Of a stretch of 5,178 bases of DNA, positions 1-5,178 are shown piece after piece. This stretch comes from Candidatus Zixiibacteriota bacterium (GTDB lineage Bacteria > Zixibacteria > MSB-5A5 > GN15 > PGXB01): NCBI GenBank assembly GCA_003641425.1, contig QNAH01000215.1:1-5178 (forward strand), written 5' to 3'. Under the pieces are notes generated by a model. It did no database searches. It was not told the DNA's origin and saw only the letters and a program-made list of their open reading frames with translations. Positions within the stretch are counted from its first letter, which is position 1. Every line of letters starts with the position of its first letter. Made by a program: the position numbers and the translations under genes.

Positions 1-353
1 CCATTTTCCAGGGATTCAGCCGCAAAAGCAATGTCACCTCGGCCAAAGTCTCCTTGAATAATGCCCGGACGTCATATTACTATGCTAAAAACAATGTCGC
101 TCTCGGTATTAAAGAGGCTTATCTGGAGATTCAGCGGGCCGATCAGGCGCTTCAGGTGGCCGGTGAAAATGTCGAGGCGGCCAAAGAAGATATGTCACTC
201 GTTCAGGAAAAATATAACCTTGGCGCCGCCACAATCTTGGAACTGCTGGACGCCCAGGTAAGTCTGTTAACGGCCCAGATTTCGAAAATTAAGGCTGATT
301 TTGATTATAATCTCGCCGTAGCGCGGCTTGAAAATGCTATGGGCGTAAGATAA
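1..353 (+). CDS. TolC-family outer-membrane efflux protein, C-terminal part (5' end outside window)
   Basis: This is the end of an outer-membrane channel protein of the TolC/OEP family, the exit duct of a tripartite export system. The frame is open from base 3 to the TAA at 351-353, giving 116 complete residues with no stop upstream, so the gene continues left of the window. A TTG at 54 is in frame but is internal, because coding similarity extends before it. The segment begins with IFQGFSRKSNV, matching the OEP 'xFxGFxRxxxv' stretch. A long heptad-like helix follows (AYLEIQRADQALQVAGENVEAA), then the hallmark YNLGAATILELLDAQVSL and the closing DYNLAVARLENAMG, which are typical of the second OEP repeat and its final coiled-coil helix. 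A full family member is usually about 400-500 residues, so roughly the last quarter is present. It lies 30 nt before the adaptor gene, which supports its being the cognate channel. Family call is secure; substrate is not deducible. Confidence 0.93.
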   Translation, partial: IFQGFSRKSNVTSAKVSLNNARTSYYYAKNNVALGIKEAYLEIQRADQALQVAGENVEAAKEDMSLVQEKYNLGAATILELLDAQVSLLTAQISKIKADFDYNLAVARLENAMGVR

Positions 354-370
354 CAATAAAGGGGCTATAC

Positions 371-376
371 AGAGGT
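371..376 (+). promoter_or_regulatory. Ribosome binding site of the adaptor gene
   Basis: AGAGGT lies 7 nt before the ATG at 384. It supports that start, which also places the membrane anchor right at the N-terminus. The 30-nt gap after the TolC-like gene shows no promoter or terminator. Confidence 0.7.
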
Positions 377-383
377 AAAACAC

Positions 384-1697
384 ATGACTAAAGGGAGAAA
401 AAAACTGCTGCTGATTACCGCCGTAATCGTGGTAATCATCGTGATAATCTGGAATCTGTCAGTGACCGGAAAGAAAACCACACTGGTGAACGTTGAAGAA
501 GTTCTGATCAAGGACATAACTGAAGAGGTCTCGGCCTCGGGGTATGTACAACCAAAGACCAAGGTAAATATTACCTCAGAGGTCAGCGCCGAGATAATAG
601 CCGTTATGGTCGAGGAGGGGGAGAGAGTCACCCGCGGAATGCCCCTGGTGCAACTTGATACACTTCAGCTTCAAAAGGATGTGGATCAGTCAAAATACGG
701 GTACGACGAAGCGCTGGCGCGGACCGAAGCGGCCAAATCGCTGTTCATGCAGGCCGAAGAGGAATATGAAAGGCAGAAGGAGCTTTTTGCCCGTGAATTG
801 ATTTCAGAAACCGACTTCAACAATGCCGAATACAGCTACATGAACAGTAAATACAGTTACGAGGCCATGATCAATTCGACCCGGCAGGCCAAAGCCAGGT
901 ATGAGCAGGTCCTGGATCTTCTTGAAAAAACGACAATAAAGGCGCCTATGGACGGTATTGTCACCTATCTTGATGCCGAAGTTGGAGAGATTGCCATGGC
1001 CCAGACTGTTTACAGCCAGGGTCAAATACTGATGATCATTTCCAATCTGACCGCTTTCGAGGTCGAAGTCGATGTCGATGAAACAGAGATTATAAAAGTT
1101 GCCAACGGCCAGCGAGCCAAGATCGAAATCGATGCCTTTCCCGACACTGTCTTTGAAGGTGAAGTAATAGAAATCGGTAATACGGCGGTCGTCACCGGAT
1201 CGGGAACGACCGATCAATCTACCAATTTTAAGGTGAAGGTGCTGTTAACAGAGGCTAATGCCGGGATTAAACCGGGGATGTCGGCCACGGTAGATATTAT
1301 TACCAATGTCCGGGAAAATATCACCACTGTTCCGTATGGCGCCATTGTCATGCGAAGTCTCGATGCCGATTCTCTGGCGCGGGCAAATGCCGATTCGACA
1401 GAAATCGTCACGGCAGAAGACAGTTCCGGAAACAGCGAAAATGATTCCACGGAAGCGGTTTCGAAAGGCAGGAAAGAAAAAGAATATAAAGAGGTAAAAG
1501 GGGTTTTCATTGTCGATGAAGACAAAGCCAAATTCGTCGAAGTAAAGACCGGTATTGCCGATCAGAGGGACATCGAAATCGTATCGGGAGTCTCCGAAGG
1601 TGATAAGGTGATCACCGGCCCGTACCGAACCCTTCGAGTTATTAAAGACGGCGAATTTATCAAGGAGAGTGAATCGAATAAGGGCGGGAGACACTGA
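384..1697 (+). CDS. HlyD/MacA-type periplasmic adaptor (membrane fusion) protein
   Basis: This 437-residue adaptor should bridge the inner-membrane ABC transporter and the TolC-like channel. A basic N-terminus (KGRKK) precedes one hydrophobic anchor at about 8-25. There is no lipobox cysteine, so it is anchored by a helix as in MacA. The first half of the lipoyl-like domain is about 48-94 (SASGYVQPKTKVNITSEVSA, then EEGERVTRGMPLVQLD). A coiled-coil hairpin covers about 95-182, and the second lipoyl half is 183-203 (TTIKAPMDGIVTYLDAEVGE). The beta-barrel is about 224-310 and the membrane-proximal domain follows. The hairpin tip carries R130, L134 and S141 in the RxxxLxxxxxxS pattern known from MacA/AcrA adaptors to contact TolC. 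Unusual is a charged, Ser/Asp/Glu/Lys-rich stretch at about 325-369 inside the membrane-proximal domain, just after the VPYGAIV strand. The stop overlaps the next start by one base. MacA-like is the best call, but orthology to E. coli macA is not claimed. Confidence 0.93.
   Translation: MTKGRKKLLLITAVIVVIIVIIWNLSVTGKKTTLVNVEEVLIKDITEEVSASGYVQPKTKVNITSEVSAEIIAVMVEEGERVTRGMPLVQLDTLQLQKDVDQSKYGYDEALARTEAAKSLFMQAEEEYERQKELFARELISETDFNNAEYSYMNSKYSYEAMINSTRQAKARYEQVLDLLEKTTIKAPMDGIVTYLDAEVGEIAMAQTVYSQGQILMIISNLTAFEVEVDVDETEIIKVANGQRAKIEIDAFPDTVFEGEVIEIGNTAVVTGSGTTDQSTNFKVKVLLTEANAGIKPGMSATVDIITNVRENITTVPYGAIVMRSLDADSLARANADSTEIVTAEDSSGNSENDSTEAVSKGRKEKEYKEVKGVFIVDEDKAKFVEVKTGIADQRDIEIVSGVSEGDKVITGPYRTLRVIKDGEFIKESESNKGGRH
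1686..1690 (+). promoter_or_regulatory. Ribosome binding site of the ABC ATPase, inside the adaptor gene
   Basis: GGGAG lies 6 nt before the ATG at 1697 and within the last codons of the adaptor. The stop and start share one base in TGATG (1695-1699). This arrangement favours translational coupling and so matched synthesis of adaptor and ATPase. Confidence 0.7.
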
Positions 1698-2389
1698 TGG
1701 CTCTTATAGAAACCAACAATCTCTGGAAAACTTATGATATGGGCAAAGTGCAGGTCCATGCTCTTCGGGGTATCTCCATAAAAATAGATAAGGGTGATTA
1801 TATCGCCGTCATGGGCCCCTCCGGGTCGGGCAAATCGACCCTGATGAATCTGATCGGCTGTCTCGATACGCCCACGCAGGGCGAGTACCATTTAAACGGC
1901 AAGCGGGTCAGCCAGATGCATGACGATGAACTGGCCGAGATCCGTAATCGCGAGATCGGCTTTGTCTTCCAGACTTTTAACCTGATGCCGAGATCGACCG
2001 CCCTTCATAATGTCGAACTCCCGCTGATTTACGGAGGCCGGAATCGGGAAGAGAGACTTCAGATGGCCCGGCATGCGCTGGAAGTCGTCAATCTGGGTGA
2101 ACGCGTCATGCATAAGCCGAGTGAGCTGTCGGGCGGTCAGCGTCAGCGTGTGGCTATCGCCCGCGCCATGGTCAACAAACCGTCGCTATTACTGGCCGAT
2201 GAGCCGACGGGTAATATCGACACCAAAACGGGCGACGAGATCATGGGCCTTTTCGCCGAACTGCACAATAACGGCAATACCATTATCCTGGTCACCCATG
2301 AAATGGACATTGCCCGTAATGCCGACAGAATTCTATTTATCCGGGACGGACAGATCGAGAAGGAAGAAATTGTCCGCCGCGCCTCGTAA
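1697..2389 (+). CDS. ABC transporter ATPase subunit, MacB/LolD type
   Basis: A 230-residue cytoplasmic nucleotide-binding subunit that hydrolyses ATP to drive the permeases encoded next. All motifs are intact: aromatic A-loop Y13, Walker A GPSGSGKST at 40-48, Q-loop Q92 in FVFQTFNL, signature LSGGQ at 144-148, Walker B LLLADEP at 164-170 with catalytic E169, D-loop around NIDT (173-176), and switch H201 in VTHE. The region RNREIGFVFQTFNLMP and the length are typical of the MacB/LolD/FtsE-like family. Unlike E. coli MacB, where ATPase and membrane part are fused, this protein ends after the ATPase domain, as in LolD and Bacillus YknY. It starts on the last base of the adaptor stop and ends 18 nt before the first permease. 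Adaptor and TolC neighbours favour a MacAB-like export role over LolCDE lipoprotein release. Confidence 0.95.
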   Translation: MALIETNNLWKTYDMGKVQVHALRGISIKIDKGDYIAVMGPSGSGKSTLMNLIGCLDTPTQGEYHLNGKRVSQMHDDELAEIRNREIGFVFQTFNLMPRSTALHNVELPLIYGGRNREERLQMARHALEVVNLGERVMHKPSELSGGQRQRVAIARAMVNKPSLLLADEPTGNIDTKTGDEIMGLFAELHNNGNTIILVTHEMDIARNADRILFIRDGQIEKEEIVRRAS

Positions 2390-2394
2390 TTTGC

Positions 2395-2400
2395 AAGAGG
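2395..2400 (+). promoter_or_regulatory. Ribosome binding site of the first permease
   Basis: AAGAGG lies 7 nt before the ATG at 2408, within the 18-nt gap after the ATPase stop. Nearby TTG codons at 2391 and 2401 are out of frame, so the ATG at 2408 is the well-supported start. Confidence 0.7.
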
Positions 2401-2407
2401 TTGTCAA

Positions 2408-3634
2408 ATGATTTACTGGGACATTTTTAGAATGGCGCTGAATGCTCTCTGGGCCAATCGTCTCCGCTCCGGACTTACACTGCTCGGCGTCATCATCGGG
2501 GTCACATCGGTAATTACCATCATTTCTGCAATCGAGGGATTCATGGGCTCGGTCCAGGCTGAAATCAACAAGCTGGGGCCAACCACATTTTTGGTGGTCA
2601 GGGTGGGTGGAATCATAACCAGCGAAGATGCCTTTTTCGAAATGATTAAGCGCAAGCCTTTTGAAGTAGAATATGCCGAAGCGATTGAAGATGCCTGCGA
2701 GGACTGCGAAAAAATCGCCATGCAGGCATACGGGTTTTCTCGGGAGGTCAAGTACCGCGATAAAAAATTGAGCAATGTTTATATTCGCGGAGCAGGCGCC
2801 AGTATGATCGATATTGTCGATTACGAAGTCGAACACGGAAGATTTTACTCCTACGAGGAGGATTACGGCGGCCGCCGGGTGGCCTTTGTCGGAACGACCA
2901 TCCAGAAACAGCTTTTCCCCAATATCGATCCGATAGGCAAAACGATCAAGATCAATAACCTCAAATATGATATTATCGGTATTGCCAAGGAACAGGGGGC
3001 GACGTTCGGCCATGATGCCGACAAGATTATTTTCATTCCTTTTAATACTTTTGCCAAGGATTTCGGGACGCCGCGCAGGAATCTCACAATTTTTGTCAAA
3101 GCAAGATCGATCGATGTCCTTGATAAAGCGATGGACCAGACACGCGTGGTACTGCGGGCGTACCGTCATGTACCCTATGATAAAGAGGATGATTTTTCAC
3201 TGCTGACCGCTGATTCGATAATGGAGCAGTTTAATAATATCACCCGCTTTATGCGTTTCGGGCTTATCGGCATCACTTCGATCAGCCTAATTGTGGGCGG
3301 CATTATTATTATGAATATTATGATGGTCTCGGTCACGGAGCGAACCCGCGAGATCGGTATCAGAAAATCAATCGGCGCCCGACAGAAGGATATCCTGTTC
3401 CAATTCCTGTTCGAATCTTTTATCTTATCCGTTGGAGGTGGACTTATCGGAATTTCACTGGGCGTCCTTTTGGGCGACCTGCTGATAAATTTAATAAACA
3501 TGGATATGACGCCGTCGTTGCTGGCAATATTGCTGGGAATTGGGATCTCTTCGGGAATCGGTATATTCTTTGGGATATATCCGGCCATGAAAGCGGCACG
3601 GCTGCAACCGGTCAAGGCCTTAAGCTACGAGTGA
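2408..3634 (+). CDS. MacB/FtsX-type ABC transporter permease, first of two
   Basis: A 408-residue inner-membrane permease of the type VII (MacB/FtsX) superfamily. One membrane helix at about 21-43 (SGLTLLGVIIGVTSVITIIS) is followed by a large periplasmic MacB_PCD-type domain at about 44-280. Three further helices lie at about 283-307, 335-360 and 370-392. The amphipathic 'NALWANRLRSGLTLLGVIIG' lead-in, VTERTREIGIRKSIGA after TM2 (309-324) and the terminal YPAMKAARLQPVKALSYE are all family hallmarks. No ATPase domain is fused; the separate ATPase lies just upstream. The periplasmic domain has a CEDC motif (C97, C100). C97 aligns with C100 of the second permease, while the second cysteine here has no partner there. 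This suggests a possible local disulfide, which is inference. It probably pairs with the downstream permease as a heterodimer, though a homodimer cannot be excluded. Confidence 0.93.
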   Translation: MIYWDIFRMALNALWANRLRSGLTLLGVIIGVTSVITIISAIEGFMGSVQAEINKLGPTTFLVVRVGGIITSEDAFFEMIKRKPFEVEYAEAIEDACEDCEKIAMQAYGFSREVKYRDKKLSNVYIRGAGASMIDIVDYEVEHGRFYSYEEDYGGRRVAFVGTTIQKQLFPNIDPIGKTIKINNLKYDIIGIAKEQGATFGHDADKIIFIPFNTFAKDFGTPRRNLTIFVKARSIDVLDKAMDQTRVVLRAYRHVPYDKEDDFSLLTADSIMEQFNNITRFMRFGLIGITSISLIVGGIIIMNIMMVSVTERTREIGIRKSIGARQKDILFQFLFESFILSVGGGLIGISLGVLLGDLLINLINMDMTPSLLAILLGIGISSGIGIFFGIYPAMKAARLQPVKALSYE

Positions 3635-3636
3635 GG
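3633..3636 (+). promoter_or_regulatory. Ribosome binding site of the second permease, overlapping the first permease stop
   Basis: GAGG begins inside the TGA stop (3632-3634) of the first permease and lies 8 nt before the ATG at 3645. An earlier ATG at 3637 reads only three codons before a TGA, so it is not a plausible start for the permease. The overlap of stop and ribosome site suggests coupled translation of the two permeases. Confidence 0.65.
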
Positions 3637-3644
3637 ATGATACT

Positions 3645-4886
3645 ATGACCACCGTCGATCTAAAAGAGGGCATTTTGATGGCGTTTTCCGCCCTGCTCGA
3701 ACATAAATTTCGTTCGGCGCTCACCATTCTTGGGGTGCTTATCGGTGTCTGGTCGGTGTTCAGCATGACCTCGGTTATTATCGGGCTGGATAATGCCGTC
3801 CAGAGTTCTATCGACGAACTCGGAAGCAATATCATCTATGTGGATCGATTCAATCCGGAGGTCAACTACAACGAATTGAGCGAAGAAGAGCGTAACCGGA
3901 AGTATATGACCGTTGTCGAGGCTGAGGCTATCAAGGAAAACTGCCCTTCGGTGGCGGCCGTATCGCCGGAAAATCATTTCTGGGCCCGCGGCGGCAATGT
4001 CGTCAAATATAAAGGCAATAAAGCCAATCGCCCGGCCATTGTCGGGGTCTGGCCGGAATATGTAAAAGTTCACAATATCGAACTTTCGGCCGGCCGTTTT
4101 ATCAATAAGCTCGATAATGATATAAGGGCTTTCCATTGTGTTCTTGGTTCCACCATCAAGGAAGCGCTGTTTCCTTCTGAAGACCCGATCGGCAAGCAGA
4201 TCCGTATCAATAATGAAAGATTCACCGTCGTCGGTGTAAGGGAAAAACAGGAAAGTATGTTCGATGACGATGAAAACAATAAAGTCGCCATTCCGCTCGA
4301 AACCTTCATGAAACTCTACCCTCATGATGAGGCCCTTACTCTGGTGACCAGCGCCGTTTCTCAGGCCAAGATCGAGGATGCCAAGGAAGAGATCATCGTC
4401 ACCCTGCGCCGTATCAGAAAAGTCGCCTACAACGAGGATAACAACTTTGTTGTATACGGGCAGGAACACATTCGTGAATTATATGGTAATATCTCCAAGT
4501 ATGTTTATATCGCCATGATCGTCATTTCTTCCATCGGACTTATGGTAGGCGGGGTCGGTGTCATGAATATCATGCTTGTTTCGGTTACCGAACGCACCCG
4601 CGAAATCGGTGTCCGAAAGGCGATCGGCGCCAAACGGCTGAATATTCTCTGGCAATTTCTGATCGAGGCTATGACGCTTTCGGGAACAGGAGGTATTATC
4701 GGAATTGTAACCGGAATTCTGACCGCAATCCTCTTGAAAGTGGCCACGCCCCTGCCGGCCGGGGTTTCGCCCTTCTATGTCACACTGGGTTTTATGGTCG
4801 CCGTAGGCGTCGGACTTATTGCCGGACTGTATCCGGCTTATCGGGCCGCCGCTATGGATCCGATCGATTCTTTGCGATATGAATAA
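3645..4886 (+). CDS. MacB/FtsX-type ABC transporter permease, second of two
   Basis: A 413-residue inner-membrane permease, paralogous to the preceding gene and with the same architecture. TM1 is at about 23-47 (ALTILGVLIGVWSVFSMTSV), the periplasmic MacB_PCD-type domain at about 48-283, and TM2-TM4 at about 285-312, 336-365 and 376-397. Hallmarks are CPSVAAVSPE (100-109), DPIGKQIRINN (180-190), MVGGVGVMNIMLVSVTERTR (300-319), then EIGVRKAIGA, and the ending YPAYRAAAMDPIDSLRYE. It is closer to the textbook MacB pattern than its partner: it keeps the CPxVAAVSP segment and the GVGVMNIM turn, where the first permease has CEDCEKIAM and GIIIMNIM. Similarity to the partner is strong around the TM2-TM3 cytoplasmic loop but low in the periplasmic domain, which implies an old duplication and specialised subunits. 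The gap to the first permease is 10 nt. It is the last gene of the apparent export operon. Confidence 0.94.
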   Translation: MTTVDLKEGILMAFSALLEHKFRSALTILGVLIGVWSVFSMTSVIIGLDNAVQSSIDELGSNIIYVDRFNPEVNYNELSEEERNRKYMTVVEAEAIKENCPSVAAVSPENHFWARGGNVVKYKGNKANRPAIVGVWPEYVKVHNIELSAGRFINKLDNDIRAFHCVLGSTIKEALFPSEDPIGKQIRINNERFTVVGVREKQESMFDDDENNKVAIPLETFMKLYPHDEALTLVTSAVSQAKIEDAKEEIIVTLRRIRKVAYNEDNNFVVYGQEHIRELYGNISKYVYIAMIVISSIGLMVGGVGVMNIMLVSVTERTREIGVRKAIGAKRLNILWQFLIEAMTLSGTGGIIGIVTGILTAILLKVATPLPAGVSPFYVTLGFMVAVGVGLIAGLYPAYRAAAMDPIDSLRYE

Positions 4887-4896
4887 ATTAAACATA

Positions 4897-4923
4897 TTGC
4901 CAACTGTCTTTCGTCTTTATAAA
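4897..4923 (+). promoter_or_regulatory. Possible sigma70-like promoter before the secreted-protein gene
   Basis: In the 69-nt AT-rich gap after the second permease, TTGCCA (4897-4902) and TATAAA (4918-4923) each match the -35 and -10 consensus at five of six bases, but the spacer is only 15 nt. A second pairing, TTTATA (4916-4921) and TATAAG (4939-4944) with a 17-nt spacer, would start the transcript almost at the start codon and is less attractive. The gap shows no convincing terminator, so the next gene may also be read through from the export operon. Low confidence; the promoter consensus of this organism is unknown. Confidence 0.25.
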
Positions 4924-4949
4924 TTGGGATAAAACTCGTATAAGTTATT

Positions 4950-4953
4950 GGAG
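4950..4953 (+). promoter_or_regulatory. Closely spaced ribosome binding site of the secreted-protein gene
   Basis: GGAG lies only 2 nt before the ATG at 4956, tighter than the 6-8 nt at the other genes here. No later in-frame ATG precedes the signal peptide and an in-frame TAA at 4941 closes the frame upstream, so the start is still the best choice, perhaps with weak initiation. Confidence 0.4.
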
Positions 4954-4955
4954 AT

Positions 4956-5178
4956 ATGAATATACTTAGAAGATATATATACTTTTCTATAATCATTCTC
5001 GTCGCCGGTTTCTTTATACAGCCGGGATCGGCTCAAAACATATATTACTCCGACAGTTTTGTCGCCCGCAAGGTATTTGAGATAGACTATGCCCAGTTCA
5101 AGGGCCGGGACCAGGAGTTAAACCGTCTCGAAATTTATTACAAGATTTTTACCGGCGGACTTCAATTTGTCCGAGAGG
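4956..5178 (+). CDS. Secreted protein, N-terminal part, resembling GWxTD-domain proteins (3' end outside window)
   Basis: An open frame starts at ATG 4956 and runs without a stop to the right edge, giving 74 complete residues. Residues 1-26 are a clear Sec signal peptide: RR at 5-6, a hydrophobic core about 8-21 (IYFSIIILVAGFFI), and GSA before a likely signal peptidase I cut at A26/Q27. There is no lipobox. The mature part begins QNIYYSDSFVARKVFEIDYA, then QFKGRDQELNRLEIYYKI and LQFVRE. This 'D(Y)A.F.....N.LEIYY.I....L.FV' pattern recalls the beta-rich N-terminal region of GWxTD-domain proteins, which are common in FCB-group and related bacteria and have no firmly assigned function. The diagnostic GWxTD motif would lie outside the window, so the name rests on recall of the N-terminal pattern. 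It is transcribed in the same direction as the export operon, 69 nt downstream; a functional link is not shown. Confidence 0.7.
   Translation, partial: MNILRRYIYFSIIILVAGFFIQPGSAQNIYYSDSFVARKVFEIDYAQFKGRDQELNRLEIYYKIFTGGLQFVRE

Noticed and set aside
54..353. Short separate gene starting at TTG 54
   Set aside because: The same frame is open to base 3 and already matches the TolC family before position 54, so this is the tail of a larger gene.
2333..3169. 278-codon open frame on the minus strand
   Set aside because: It lies antisense to the end of the ATPase and the first permease, both of which have full family motifs. Its translation shows no recognisable domain or ribosome site, so it is a shadow frame.
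3660..4469. 269-codon open frame on the minus strand
   Set aside because: It is antisense to the periplasmic domain of the second permease and its translation has no recognisable motif. It is a shadow caused by codon composition.
3332..4631. Direct repeat formed by the VTERTREIG-coding stretches of the two permeases (3332-3379 and 4584-4631)
   Set aside because: The similarity is protein-level conservation between paralogues; the DNA differs at many third positions, so it is not a recent or mobile repeat.
1697..4886. LolCDE lipoprotein-release system
   Set aside because: ATPase plus two permeases fits LolCDE, but the adjacent adaptor with a TolC-docking tip and a TolC-family channel fits a MacAB-type exporter better.
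4933..4946. AACT-CGTATA-AGTT inverted repeat as a terminator
   Set aside because: The stem is only 4 bp, AT-rich, and not followed by a T run, so it would not act as an intrinsic terminator.

Overview
The window holds one strand of tightly packed bacterial coding sequence, all on the plus strand. It contains most of a tripartite MacAB-TolC-type export operon, followed by the start of an unrelated-looking gene. In order it has: the C-terminal part of a TolC-family outer-membrane channel (1-353), a membrane-anchored HlyD/MacA-type periplasmic adaptor (384-1697), a stand-alone MacB/LolD-type ABC ATPase (1697-2389), two different MacB/FtsX-type permeases (2408-3634 and 3645-4886), and a secreted protein cut by the window edge (4956-5178) whose N-terminus resembles GWxTD-domain proteins.

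The first five genes look like one transcription unit. Gaps between them run from a 1-nt overlap (TGATG) to 30 nt, and each internal gene has a good Shine-Dalgarno sequence. The ATPase should power the two permeases, probably as a heterodimer. The adaptor would join them to the TolC-like channel, so a substrate taken from the periplasm or the outer leaflet of the inner membrane could be pushed across the outer membrane. The substrate cannot be read from the sequence; macrolides, peptides, lipids and siderophores are all known for the wider family. No regulator or operon promoter is visible, because the start of the operon lies left of the window.

After the second permease there is a 69-nt AT-rich gap with a weak possible promoter and no convincing terminator. 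An open frame then begins at 4956 and runs off the right edge. It has a clear signal peptide and a short segment like the start of GWxTD-domain proteins.

The organism is Gram-negative (TolC plus periplasmic adaptor). The split ATPase with paired permeases and the GWxTD-like gene suggest the Fibrobacteres-Chlorobi-Bacteroidetes superphylum or a neighbour (for example Zixibacteria, Calditrichaeota, Marinimicrobia or Gemmatimonadetes). The consistent Shine-Dalgarno sequences argue against a typical member of the Bacteroidetes proper. This placement is inference. I see no mobile element, CRISPR array, RNA gene or sizeable repeat, and the system is a recognisable family rather than a wholly new one.
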